Positions 1-8,880 of a stretch of 64,000 bases of DNA are shown here, one piece after another. The notes below the pieces were generated by a model. The model did not search any database and had not been told where the DNA came from. It saw nothing but the letters and a program-made list of their open reading frames with translations. Source of the stretch: an uncultured Ignavibacteriota bacterium (GTDB taxonomy: Bacteria; Bacteroidota; Ignavibacteria; UBA10030; UBA8401); the NCBI GenBank assembly GCA_903861125.1, contig CAIOTF010000017.1, positions 186,001 through 250,000 of the forward strand. The letters run 5' to 3'. Within the stretch, counting starts at the first letter, position 1, and the number at the start of each line of letters is the position of its first letter. Both the position numbers and the translations under genes were made by a program.

Positions 1-2
1 CG

Positions 3-593
3 GCTGCCAAATACACTATTTTCCAGGCCGGCGGACAAGCATCGAAAGAAGTTATTGCAAGCCAGAACAACCGTTCCGGTAGACTGTTCCTCGGAAACGC
101 GGTATTTTTACGTTCGAATTCGCGCGACGGTCACGGCGGCGGAGCCATCAACGGATATATCCGTGTGGAGAATGATACCAATCTGGTCAATTTGGTTTAT
201 AAAGATTCGCTTGTCAACACGGCGAAAAAAGATAGTTTCGTGCTCCGTGCTGATGCCATCATTCTTTTGGAAACATTGACCGGAGTTGAATACACTGTTC
301 TGCCCAATGTTCCGAATTCATATTCGTTAAGTCAAAACTATCCCAATCCGTTCAACCCAACTACGAAGATTCAGTTTGGTCTGCCGCTGGCGGAGAATGT
401 GCAACTGACCATCTACGATATTCTGGGCAGAGAGATCCGTACGCTCGTGAATGAACGGTACGAGGCAGGTTCGTATTCCGTGCAGTGGGACGGCAAGAAT
501 AACGCCGGAAAATACATTGCATCGGGTATGTACCTCTACCGGATCCATGCGGGAAATTTTGTCTCCACGAAAAAAATGATGATGATGAAATAA
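3..593 (+). CDS. T9SS cargo protein, C-terminal part (5' end outside window)
   Basis: This is the 3' end of a gene that enters from the left edge; the frame is open from base 3, so 196 residues are visible. The upstream part is a polar, glycine-rich stretch without a domain I recognise. The last ~85 residues are a T9SS type A sorting domain: a linker, the core LSQNYPNPFNPTTKIQFGL, a segment with YDILGREIRTLVNE, and the end GMYLYRIHAGNF followed by KKMMMMK. In this family the domain directs the protein across the outer membrane and is cut off or left for anchoring. The passenger's function cannot be told. A strong hairpin terminator follows 20 bases after the stop. Confidence 0.85.
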   Translation, partial: AAKYTIFQAGGQASKEVIASQNNRSGRLFLGNAVFLRSNSRDGHGGGAINGYIRVENDTNLVNLVYKDSLVNTAKKDSFVLRADAIILLETLTGVEYTVLPNVPNSYSLSQNYPNPFNPTTKIQFGLPLAENVQLTIYDILGREIRTLVNERYEAGSYSVQWDGKNNAGKYIASGMYLYRIHAGNFVSTKKMMMMK

Positions 594-613
594 TTCCGGC
601 TGTCAGTTTTGAT

Positions 614-661
614 GTAGTCAGTAGTCGCAACAGATGCTGGACTGCTGACTACTTTTGTTTT
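614..661 (+). terminator. Rho-independent terminator after the T9SS cargo gene
   Basis: A 13-bp stem (614-626 pairs with 640-652, one G-U pair) with a 13-base loop is followed by a T-rich run. It ends directly before the TPR gene, so the TPR gene probably starts a new transcript or relies on read-through. Confidence 0.75.
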
Positions 662-672
662 AGGGATATTGC

Positions 673-3600
673 ATGTCATTCCAAATCATAATTACGATCC
701 TGATCGCTGTGAGCGGGTTTGCGTATTTTATTCCCACGCCGCAGGAATTACGCGACTCGTTCGTGTCCGGTCAGAATTATTTTGCCGCCCGTAATTATCC
801 GAAAGCGATCGAACAGTACAATAAAGTGCTGACGACCGAAAGCGATCTTCTCACGGCAGACAGTGTGCGCGTGACCTTATTAAATGGTGAATTGACTGTC
901 GGCGTCCGTTCGGCAGCCATTTATCAAAAAGCAAATTCATACCGCACTCTTGGATTGATCGATTCAGCAATTGCAACATTTCGCATTGCAGTCTCACGCA
1001 CAGATTCTCCCAAACTTCCGGTACTCTCGCGGTATCAGATCTATGATCTTTTCTTCCAAAAGAAGGAATACGACAGCGCCATCACCGGAGCGCGCGATCT
1101 TATCAGACAGCATCCGTTCGACGAGAAGGTGGAACAGGCATACTACGATATCGGCTGGGCATTCCGTTTCCTGAAACAGTACGACAGTTCCTCCGCTGCA
1201 TTTCAGCATCTTTCCGATACATATAAACAAAGCAACTACCGCGTGAAGGCGATGTACCAAACCGGACAAAATGCCCTCGACGCGAAAGAGTGGAAGCGTG
1301 CTGTCCGTGCTTTTTCACTTCTCGTCAGCGAATATAAACCCGAATCATTCTCTCGTGCGGATTTCCAGAACATGGAACTGCGCGCAAACCGCGAGCGCCA
1401 GATCTTCGATGCATCTTCGAACCGCGAAGAGGATAACATGAACCTCGAGTTGGTATCGAAAGGTGAATTTAAGATCGCCGAAGCGTTCGAACAGATGAAT
1501 GAGGTCGATTCCGCTGTCGCTCGTTATCAGTATATCATCCGCACATATACGCTCTTGCCGACGCTGATCGAGATCTCGTACATACGGTGGGCAGAACTAT
1601 TGCTGCGGGAGAGAAATCTTGAACAATGCATTGCTGTTTATCGCAAGGCCATCGATGATAATTTCCAGAACAAAGTATTTCAGGCAAGGATGCAGTACAA
1701 AATTGCACGGACACTGCAGGATCAAAAAGAGTTTGAACATTCTGCCAACGAATATGACTTCTACGTAAAAGCATACAGAGAATTTGCAGAACAGGCTGAA
1801 TTTACTCTGGAAAATGCGCGATTCTTTTCTGTGTTGAATTACAATGCAGCAAAAAATTATCAAAGTGTCGTCGCATCGTCCGATTCTTTTCTGACGAATC
1901 ATGCCGGCAGCGAATTTACCACAAAGGCATTGGTGATCCGCGGGAATGCATTCCTTAGTTTGCGCCAATACGATAATGCGCGTATGTCGTTCCGGACTGT
2001 CTCCGGCAATTTCCCCAATGCGGAAGAAGCACCTCACGCCCGCATGCAATACGCAAAATCCTACTATGATGAAAAAAAATTCACTGATGCAGTCAGGGAA
2101 TACACTCTTCTGGTACATTCGATCACCACAGAACAATTATTGAGTGAGACCTTCTATTATTTGGGGATGTCCTTTTTTTATACGGGACAAAACGACAGTG
2201 CACTTATCTCGCTGAAAAACGTAAAGCCATCATCGCAGTTCTATCCGTTTGCGTTCGGACGGAGTTCAAAGATCTACGCGGCCCAGGGTAAATTTGCCGA
2301 AGGTGAGGCGTTTATATTGCAGATCCTTGCCGAGTTACCCGATTCTTCTCAATTTAAACCGTATGCTCATTTAACGTACGGCGAACTGCTTGCCGCTACC
2401 GGAAAATTCGACAAAGCGATCGATGAAATGTCGATTGTTTTGAATGATTCTCTGGTCGTAGAGAATGCGCGGATACAAGCGCGATTTGCCCGGGGTTCAC
2501 TCTATCAGCAGTCTAAAAAATTCAACGAAGCGATCACGGATCTTGAATACTGCCTGAAGCAGAGTGCATTCGCACAAAACTTTTCATCCTCCGTTCCAGC
2601 GGCAAACGAAAAGCTGGCGCTGTCGTACCTCGGCGTTGGCAGAAAAAAAGAAGCAGTTGAAAAGATAGAGGCGCTGCTCAAGCAGGTAACGTCGCAACCG
2701 GTGAGAGTGAAATATCTCTCGGCGCTGACCGAATTGTATGTTCAGCTGAACGAGTATCAAAAAATTATTGAAGTCGGGACACAGGTAATCCGAGCGGACA
2801 GTGCCGACGATAATTCAAAAGCAAAAGCGTATGCCGCACTCTCCAATGCATACGGCAATCTGATGAACCTGGATAAAGTTGTGGAAACGCTCCGCGAAGC
2901 TGCCGATTCGCTCACGTTGCATCCGTTCATCAAGGATATTATTTGGCAGACTGCCTCGCTGATGTACGACGGAGAAGGATTTGTGTATGCGGAGAAACTA
3001 TACGCGATCTATCTTGAAAAATACCCGAACGATCCGAAATGCGAAACAGCATTGTATAATCGTTCTGTCAGTGTTCTAAAAATAGGCAGGATTGACGAAG
3101 GTGTTGGACTAAAAAGAAAATATATACGCAGTTATCCGGCAAACGAACGGATCGCGCAGGTGCAATATGAAATAGCAGAGGCATTCTATAATGCGGAACG
3201 GTTCGATCTGGCTGCGCAGGAGTATGCGCATACTTCAAACGATTATCCAAAATCGGAATATGCCGTAAGTGCCGCATACAATAAAGCTTGGTGCTTCTAC
3301 CGGATCGGCGATACAGTGCGCATGGTTGAAGAACTGCACCGTTTTATCCGCACCTATCCGAACAGTACGCAGACGCCCGATGCATACTTTAGTATTGGGG
3401 ACTATTATTACAATAATAAAGAATACCAGAAAGCAAAAGAAGCATATCAGGTTATCCTTGAGCGATTTAAGACCTATCCGCGGTTTGATGAAGCAAAGAA
3501 CCTTGTGCATGAACTTGACCAGATAAATTCGTATCAGGCGTATGCGCGGGCGATGATCTTTTTTGATAATCAGGATTTCAGTCGTGCCATACCGCTTCTG

Positions 3601-3813
3601 GAAGAAGTGATAAAAACATATCCGGATGCCGATGTACGGTACGCAAGCGAAGCAAATATTGCGTCGGCCTATTCTGAATTGGGTGATAAGAAAAAAGCAT
3701 TGCAGTTATTTAATTCGATCATTGAAAAATATTCAGGCACAACGCAGGCACAAATGATCGTATTTTTCGCAGAACAACACAAACGGTGGCTTGAATCAAA
3801 ACAGAACCAGTGA
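673..3813 (+). CDS. Large tetratricopeptide-repeat (TPR) protein
   Basis: A 1046-residue protein with an N-terminal hydrophobic segment (about residues 3-19) that is a signal peptide or membrane anchor. The rest is made of degenerate TPR helical hairpins: motifs such as AARNYPKAIEQYNKVL, GKFDKAIDEMSIVL, NKEYQKAKEAYQVIL and DFSRAIPLLEEVIKTYPDAD recur along the whole length. Several repeats resemble the BamD/YbgF type that works in the periplasm as protein-binding scaffold. The gene overlaps the next gene by four bases (GTGA), so the two are translationally coupled and probably act together. A periplasmic scaffold for the TonB-like/DUF4159 partner is a reasonable inference; a specific ligand cannot be named. 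Confidence 0.85.
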   Translation: MSFQIIITILIAVSGFAYFIPTPQELRDSFVSGQNYFAARNYPKAIEQYNKVLTTESDLLTADSVRVTLLNGELTVGVRSAAIYQKANSYRTLGLIDSAIATFRIAVSRTDSPKLPVLSRYQIYDLFFQKKEYDSAITGARDLIRQHPFDEKVEQAYYDIGWAFRFLKQYDSSSAAFQHLSDTYKQSNYRVKAMYQTGQNALDAKEWKRAVRAFSLLVSEYKPESFSRADFQNMELRANRERQIFDASSNREEDNMNLELVSKGEFKIAEAFEQMNEVDSAVARYQYIIRTYTLLPTLIEISYIRWAELLLRERNLEQCIAVYRKAIDDNFQNKVFQARMQYKIARTLQDQKEFEHSANEYDFYVKAYREFAEQAEFTLENARFFSVLNYNAAKNYQSVVASSDSFLTNHAGSEFTTKALVIRGNAFLSLRQYDNARMSFRTVSGNFPNAEEAPHARMQYAKSYYDEKKFTDAVREYTLLVHSITTEQLLSETFYYLGMSFFYTGQNDSALISLKNVKPSSQFYPFAFGRSSKIYAAQGKFAEGEAFILQILAELPDSSQFKPYAHLTYGELLAATGKFDKAIDEMSIVLNDSLVVENARIQARFARGSLYQQSKKFNEAITDLEYCLKQSAFAQNFSSSVPAANEKLALSYLGVGRKKEAVEKIEALLKQVTSQPVRVKYLSALTELYVQLNEYQKIIEVGTQVIRADSADDNSKAKAYAALSNAYGNLMNLDKVVETLREAADSLTLHPFIKDIIWQTASLMYDGEGFVYAEKLYAIYLEKYPNDPKCETALYNRSVSVLKIGRIDEGVGLKRKYIRSYPANERIAQVQYEIAEAFYNAERFDLAAQEYAHTSNDYPKSEYAVSAAYNKAWCFYRIGDTVRMVEELHRFIRTYPNSTQTPDAYFSIGDYYYNNKEYQKAKEAYQVILERFKTYPRFDEAKNLVHELDQINSYQAYARAMIFFDNQDFSRAIPLLEEVIKTYPDADVRYASEANIASAYSELGDKKKALQLFNSIIEKYSGTTQAQMIVFFAEQHKRWLESKQNQ

Positions 3814-5204
3814 CATTGGCGCAGAAATTAAAATCCATTGCCCGAAACGGGGTAATAGGGATTGTTGCATCCGCACTTCTGCATCTTTCCATCGGTACGG
3901 TGATTCTGATCGTCGGCGGTGAAAAAGGAGAGCGTATCGTCAGTGTTGATCTGCATATGTACGATGTAGTAAAACCACCGGTCAAATTCGAAGCTCAGCC
4001 TCCGCGGTTTGTTAAATCGTTCGATCTTGCGAAGAATGTGGATTATACTCCGCTCACTACGGCTCGGCAGATCGTTTTTGCACGGGCCCAGGCTCCGGTT
4101 CCCAATGCACCGGTAAACAACGCTCCTGCGTCGACCGGTAGCAGAGCCGGAGAAGGAAGTGTATTCTTCGGCGCACTCACGGCATCAACCGGAGCATCCG
4201 ATCTGGGCTGGGGTCTTCCCGGCGGTGCAACAAGTTATGGAAGAAGTTTCGGCGTTGGCGGCGCAGGCGGATGGGGTGCAGGACCGGGGGATGGAAAAGA
4301 ATGGGGACCGAATTTTGCCAGTGATGTTGAAAATACGCGCAGCGGCGGCGGTGGTGGACTCTCGGCAATGCGGGACAACCTGATCTCATCCGAAAATTTT
4401 GAAGACCGGTTTGACGGTTTCATTGAAGTGAATCCGAAAAACAAAAAAGATATTCGTGGTTTTCTGAACATCTACCAGCTGGAATATAATTCGTCTAAAC
4501 TGGAAAAATCTCCGGCCACCGGCTGGGATGTGGTAGACGGTCAGCCGTCATGGAACTGCGTCCCTCAGGCACTGCCGAGTTTGGCAAAATACGCCAACGA
4601 TAGCACGAAACTGCGTGTGTCTATTCGCGGCACTATCAGACTCGATTCAAAGGAGTTGACTACCGTACCGTTCTTATATATGATGGGATTTCAGTCTTCC
4701 GTACGGTATACAAAAGAAGAAGCACGTAATATCGGGAACTACCTGCGCAACGGTGGATTTATTCTTATCGATGACGGGAATGCATATCAGTCGGGCGCAT
4801 TCAATATAACTGCCCGGCAAATGCTGAAAGATGCCCTCGGTTACGATGCGGTGTTCGAACGCGTTCCGAATTCACATCCTATGTATACCGTGTGGGAAAA
4901 TTTCAGCGCACCACCTTCGGGCGAAGATATGATGCGGTACGACAAACGGGTGCGTGAAATAAAAGAAGTATACCCGTACGTGGAAGCGATCTTTATTAAC
5001 GGCAGAATGGTTGCCTTGGTCTCGAACCGAGGATATAATTTTGCCTGGGGTTACTGGAAATTCCTTCCCACCGCTGCAGGCGGCCCGTATGATAATACCC
5101 GTCAATTACAATTCGGATTGAATATTGTTGTGTACGCGTTGACTCAGCGCGGAGGGATCGTCGATCAAAACAGAACAAAAATTGCTACAGAACAAAAACG
5201 TTAA
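3810..5204 (+). CDS. TonB-like N-terminal anchor fused to a DUF4159 domain
   Basis: A 464-residue protein starting with GTG at 3810 (a TTG at 3816 is the alternative), overlapping the TPR gene stop. Residues ~14-37 form one membrane segment with Ser21 and His25 in an SALLH arrangement, as in the TonB/TolA-type anchors that work with ExbBD. Residues ~65-200 are a proline-, alanine- and glycine-rich linker. The C-terminal ~220 residues match DUF4159: NYLRNGGFILIDDGN, the ALGYDAVFERVPNSHPMY stretch and a FGLNIVVYALT end, a fold related to glutamine-amidotransferase-like domains. Known DUF4159 proteins are often encoded near MoxR/VWA systems, which are not here. Energy coupling through an ExbBD-like motor is inference. 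The next gene starts 17 bases downstream. Confidence 0.75.
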   Translation: MTLAQKLKSIARNGVIGIVASALLHLSIGTVILIVGGEKGERIVSVDLHMYDVVKPPVKFEAQPPRFVKSFDLAKNVDYTPLTTARQIVFARAQAPVPNAPVNNAPASTGSRAGEGSVFFGALTASTGASDLGWGLPGGATSYGRSFGVGGAGGWGAGPGDGKEWGPNFASDVENTRSGGGGGLSAMRDNLISSENFEDRFDGFIEVNPKNKKDIRGFLNIYQLEYNSSKLEKSPATGWDVVDGQPSWNCVPQALPSLAKYANDSTKLRVSIRGTIRLDSKELTTVPFLYMMGFQSSVRYTKEEARNIGNYLRNGGFILIDDGNAYQSGAFNITARQMLKDALGYDAVFERVPNSHPMYTVWENFSAPPSGEDMMRYDKRVREIKEVYPYVEAIFINGRMVALVSNRGYNFAWGYWKFLPTAAGGPYDNTRQLQFGLNIVVYALTQRGGIVDQNRTKIATEQKR

Positions 5205-5221
5205 TAATGGAAAAGGTTCGA

Positions 5222-7876
5222 ATGAAAAATATTCTTATAGGTTGTATTCTTTTTGTAATTCCGCTGATCGCACAAAACAAACTTCCGGCCGCTCTGCACG
5301 AAGAGGAGAGAGAACTATACAACACATATTTTGAACAGGCTGCTGCTGAATTCGGCGTTCCTGCCGACCTCCTCCGCGGTATTTCGTTCTCTGAGACGCG
5401 CTGGACCCACATGAAATGGAATGAGAATGATACAGCTTCAAATTGCACCGGTATTCCCCGCGTGTATGGCGTGATGGGATTGTGGGACAACAATTATTTC
5501 GGACATTCACTGAAGGAAGCGGCAAAGGAAATTAACGTATCTGTGCAGGAGTTGAAAGAAAGTCCTCTGCAGAATATTCGTGGAGCTGCTGCGCTGTTAA
5601 AAAAATATTACGATGAAATTCCAAAGCCGTCCGAATTCAGCGCCGGTGCAATTGAAAGTTGGCAAAATGCCATTGCAAAATTCAGCGGATTCCCGCAGGA
5701 AGATATTGCAGGGAAAAGAGGATTGGAAGTGTATTCGATTCTTTCAACCGGTTATCAGCGGGATAGAATTTTAATACAGAAAAGAGCTATCGATCTTCAA
5801 ATAATTCAGCATCTTGTCAAAGATCTTGAATTGAAGGCTGCAGCAAATTCAAAAATGCCGCTGCCGGAAAATTCTGCAAGCACGCCCGACTATCCGCTGG
5901 CAAAATGGAATGCGGCATATGCCGGTAACTTTGGAACGGACCTTATCCAGCAAAAGTTTGTTGTCCTTCACGATGTTGAAGGATCCTATCTCGGTTGCAT
6001 TTCCTGGTTCAAAAATGCCGCCGCCGGTGTGAGTTCGCAGTTTGTTCTCAATTCACATCCCAATGGTGTGTCTGGAACATCTCCGGGCAGTACACCTGAT
6101 GCACCGGTTGGCGAAGTGACGCAGATGGTTGAGGAAAAATACCGCGCGTGGCATGTTGGCTGCTGGAATTCGTTTATGGTCGGAATTGAGCACGAAGGAT
6201 ATGCTTCTGTTAATGGTTGGTATACTGCCGAATGTTATGCATCGTCGGCAAATCTGGTGAAATATCTTTGCAATAAATATAATATTCCGAAGGACCGTAA
6301 TCATGTTATCGCTCATCAGGAATGGCAGAATGCGGCATGGAAATCCTGGGTGACATCGACCGGTCAGGGATTCGACCCGACATGCAATACACATACAGAC
6401 CCGGGCATTTACTGGAATTGGACCACGTATATGAACCTCGTAACTTCGGCTGATACTGTCCGTCCGGTTGTTACAAGTTCTCTTCCTCAGTCAAATCTTA
6501 ATGCATTCCCTGCGTATAAGGAAATCATCGTCACGTTCAATACTGCCATGGATGTTACATCAACGAACGCCGCATTTTCCCTGACGCCGAATGTTGCCGG
6601 TACCAAAGTATGGAGTTCCGATAACAAGACTCTTACGTTCGATCCAACGTTGATGCTGCCGTGGAGCACAACATTTACCGTGAAGATAGATACGAGTGCT
6701 AAGAATGTCGCAAAATCCAGGAACCTTGGCACCGTTCCTTATACTGCCTCGTTCACCACCGTTCCGATTGATACAGTAGGACCGGCTGTGATCAGGTCGT
6801 ATCCGTCTACGCACGAAACCGGAGTGTCGTCATATACCGATGTGGTGCTTAATCTGGACGAACCGGTGCAGACTTCCTCACTCTCTACAACGATAAAAAT
6901 GGTTGACGAAAATAATCTTAATGTGTCGCTGGCAAATGCAAAAAATGAGGTGCTCTTCGATAAAGGAATCATTTCGTTTATTCCGTCAAACTTGCAGCCG
7001 AAGAAAACCTACACCGTAAAACTTCTGGCGGGATTAAAAGATCTGTATAATAACGTATCAAAGTCCGATCTGTTCATTCAATTCACAACTTCGCCCGAAG
7101 TGTTCACGGCAGGTCTGCCGGTGGACAATATGGATGCAAATACAAAAATATGGCTGCAGCCGAATCAATCCGCGCGAACCAGATTTACCGATACGTTATT
7201 AACGAACTGGTCATTTACCAATGAAAAAATTAAAGCCGGAACAGGCGCCGCAAAATTATCCTACAAATTTACATCGTCGGATAGCGGCGTTATTGAAATA
7301 AAAGCAGGTGCTTTTCCACCGCTTGATTTCAGTTCGACTATTGGATTGTGGGTTTCAGGCGATGCATCCGGCAACCGCGTTGAACTCCATTTCTCTCCGA
7401 ATGACCAGATCCTTAATGTGGGGAAAATTTATTGGCGCGGGTGGAAATTTATTCAATTCCCGATCTCATCGCTGACCGGTCCGAACAAGATAATGACATC
7501 TATTGTGGTTGTACAGGATCCGGGTTTCATAACGGAAAGCAAGATGTACTTCGATGAGATCCAGGTGGATGCATCACTGACAGGTGTGCAGGAAAAAAGT
7601 ACTGCTGTTCCGGCAGACTATGTTCTGTACCAGAACTATCCGAATCCGTTTAATCCAAGCACCGATATTTCATTTGCCGTTCCGCGCTCCGGCCATGTGC
7701 TTCTGAAAGTGTTCGATCTGCTCGGAAGGGAAATCTCCACGCTCGTTCACGAAGTGCGTGCTGCCGGAGTTCATCACGTTGCATTCGATGCATCGCGTCT
7801 GCCGAGTGGTGTGTATTATTATACGCTGCAGGCCGGGAATTCCGTTCAATCACGCAAAATGATCTTGTTGAAATAA
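5222..7876 (+). CDS. T9SS-secreted N-acetylmuramoyl-L-alanine amidase (Amidase_2) with lysozyme-like N-terminal domain
   Basis: The ATG at 5222 is preferred over 5207 because GGAAAAGG lies just upstream and it places a signal peptide (MKNILIGCILFVIPLIAQ) at the N-terminus; 884 residues. Residues ~35-150 look like a lytic transglycosylase/lysozyme-like domain (GVPADLLRGISFSETRW, then YGVMGLWD). Residues ~245-400 are an Amidase_2/PGRP domain with probable zinc ligands His250 (VLHD), His365 (IAHQEW) and the HTDPG motif at 391-395. Two bacterial Ig-like (Big_5) domains follow, each with the SLPQSNLNAF or SYPSTHETGVS type of opening, then a discoidin-like stretch and a T9SS sorting domain from ~residue 803. 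It should cut the stem peptide from peptidoglycan outside the cell. A terminator follows. Confidence 0.85.
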   Translation: MKNILIGCILFVIPLIAQNKLPAALHEEERELYNTYFEQAAAEFGVPADLLRGISFSETRWTHMKWNENDTASNCTGIPRVYGVMGLWDNNYFGHSLKEAAKEINVSVQELKESPLQNIRGAAALLKKYYDEIPKPSEFSAGAIESWQNAIAKFSGFPQEDIAGKRGLEVYSILSTGYQRDRILIQKRAIDLQIIQHLVKDLELKAAANSKMPLPENSASTPDYPLAKWNAAYAGNFGTDLIQQKFVVLHDVEGSYLGCISWFKNAAAGVSSQFVLNSHPNGVSGTSPGSTPDAPVGEVTQMVEEKYRAWHVGCWNSFMVGIEHEGYASVNGWYTAECYASSANLVKYLCNKYNIPKDRNHVIAHQEWQNAAWKSWVTSTGQGFDPTCNTHTDPGIYWNWTTYMNLVTSADTVRPVVTSSLPQSNLNAFPAYKEIIVTFNTAMDVTSTNAAFSLTPNVAGTKVWSSDNKTLTFDPTLMLPWSTTFTVKIDTSAKNVAKSRNLGTVPYTASFTTVPIDTVGPAVIRSYPSTHETGVSSYTDVVLNLDEPVQTSSLSTTIKMVDENNLNVSLANAKNEVLFDKGIISFIPSNLQPKKTYTVKLLAGLKDLYNNVSKSDLFIQFTTSPEVFTAGLPVDNMDANTKIWLQPNQSARTRFTDTLLTNWSFTNEKIKAGTGAAKLSYKFTSSDSGVIEIKAGAFPPLDFSSTIGLWVSGDASGNRVELHFSPNDQILNVGKIYWRGWKFIQFPISSLTGPNKIMTSIVVVQDPGFITESKMYFDEIQVDASLTGVQEKSTAVPADYVLYQNYPNPFNPSTDISFAVPRSGHVLLKVFDLLGREISTLVHEVRAAGVHHVAFDASRLPSGVYYYTLQAGNSVQSRKMILLK

Positions 7877-7903
7877 GGATATACATTGAATTCGTCGTCA
7901 TAG

Positions 7904-7938
7904 AACCCGAACGGATTGAACTCCGCTCGGGTTTTTTT
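7904..7938 (+). terminator. Rho-independent terminator
   Basis: Stem 7904-7914 with 7923-7933 (one mismatch) and an 8-base loop, followed by an uninterrupted run of Ts. It closes the TPR/DUF4159/amidase transcript. Confidence 0.85.
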
Positions 7939-7970
7939 TATATTGGTGCAAGAGTAAAGGAGAGGTTAGT

Positions 7971-8879
7971 ATGGTAAGATTAGCATTGTTTCTTCTATTG
8001 TTTCAATCTGCACTTAATTCCCAAATACGTGTTGTCGCATCGGAAAAACTTCCTGTACCCAAGAGCGAGCGTTGGAGTAATGCAGTTTTCTCTCCTTCGG
8101 GAGAAGAGATCTATATAACAAATTCAGATTACAACGGTATCTGGCAATATTCAATTACAAAAAAAATATTGAAAGAGATCACGCGGGATAAACATTCCGG
8201 ATATAATTTTGTTCTCTCTGATGACGGATCCACGATAGCGTACCGCAGAACGGCGGTCGAAGGAGATCACCGCACCCGGATTCAAGAAACAGTGGAAATG
8301 AAAGTGCGGACAATGCAACAGACTGTTATTGAAAAAGGTAATTCTGTTGCAACACCTGTTTTTGTCCAGGACCGGATATCCCAAACTCAAAAAGTGTTTA
8401 GCAGTAAAAACTCTCCAGTGCAGGACCAAACCGTACCACATATATTAGGGATTGAAGAGACAAAGATCGCTCTTCTTATGAACGGAGTGAAAAAGATCGT
8501 TGATCCTTTGCAAAATGGTCAATATATCTGGCCTGTTCTTTCTCCGGATAAATCCAGAATTGCTGCAGTGGAAATGGAGAAGGGTGCATTCATTTCAGGC
8601 CTGGACGGGACGAATATTGTTATGCTTGGCAAATGCAATGCGCCGCAATGGACACAAGACGGAAAATGGATTATCGGTATGGATGATAAGGATGACGGAC
8701 GTTCGATCTATGCATCCGAGATCATTGCGGTCTCATCCGATGGTTCAAAACGGATAACATTAACGGATACTCCGTCACGTATTGAAATGTTCCCCGCACT
8801 GTCGCCGTCCGGCAACAGGATTGTTGTTACAACCACGGATGGCGAAGTAATTGTGCTGACGATTGAGGAGGGAGAATAA
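7971..8879 (+). CDS. Exported beta-propeller (WD40/TolB-like) protein
   Basis: A 302-residue protein with a signal peptide (MVRLALFLLLFQSALNSQ) and a GGAGAGG ribosome site in front. The body shows PD40/TolB-type blades: VFSPSGEEIYITN, VLSDDGSTIAYRR, VLSPDKSRIAAVEM, PQWTQDGKWIIGMDD and ALSPSGNRIVVTT. In TolB such blades form a periplasmic protein-binding propeller. The gene ends one base before the start codon of the Amidase_3 gene, and the ribosome site of that gene lies inside its last codons, so the two are coupled. A function as a periplasmic or surface partner of the amidase is inference; no enzyme motif is visible. Confidence 0.8.
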   Translation: MVRLALFLLLFQSALNSQIRVVASEKLPVPKSERWSNAVFSPSGEEIYITNSDYNGIWQYSITKKILKEITRDKHSGYNFVLSDDGSTIAYRRTAVEGDHRTRIQETVEMKVRTMQQTVIEKGNSVATPVFVQDRISQTQKVFSSKNSPVQDQTVPHILGIEETKIALLMNGVKKIVDPLQNGQYIWPVLSPDKSRIAAVEMEKGAFISGLDGTNIVMLGKCNAPQWTQDGKWIIGMDDKDDGRSIYASEIIAVSSDGSKRITLTDTPSRIEMFPALSPSGNRIVVTTTDGEVIVLTIEEGE

Positions 8880-8880
8880 T

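Noticed and set aside
1597-2136. 179-codon antisense frame in the TPR gene
   Set aside because: Shadow of the TPR coding sequence, no motif and no ribosome site.
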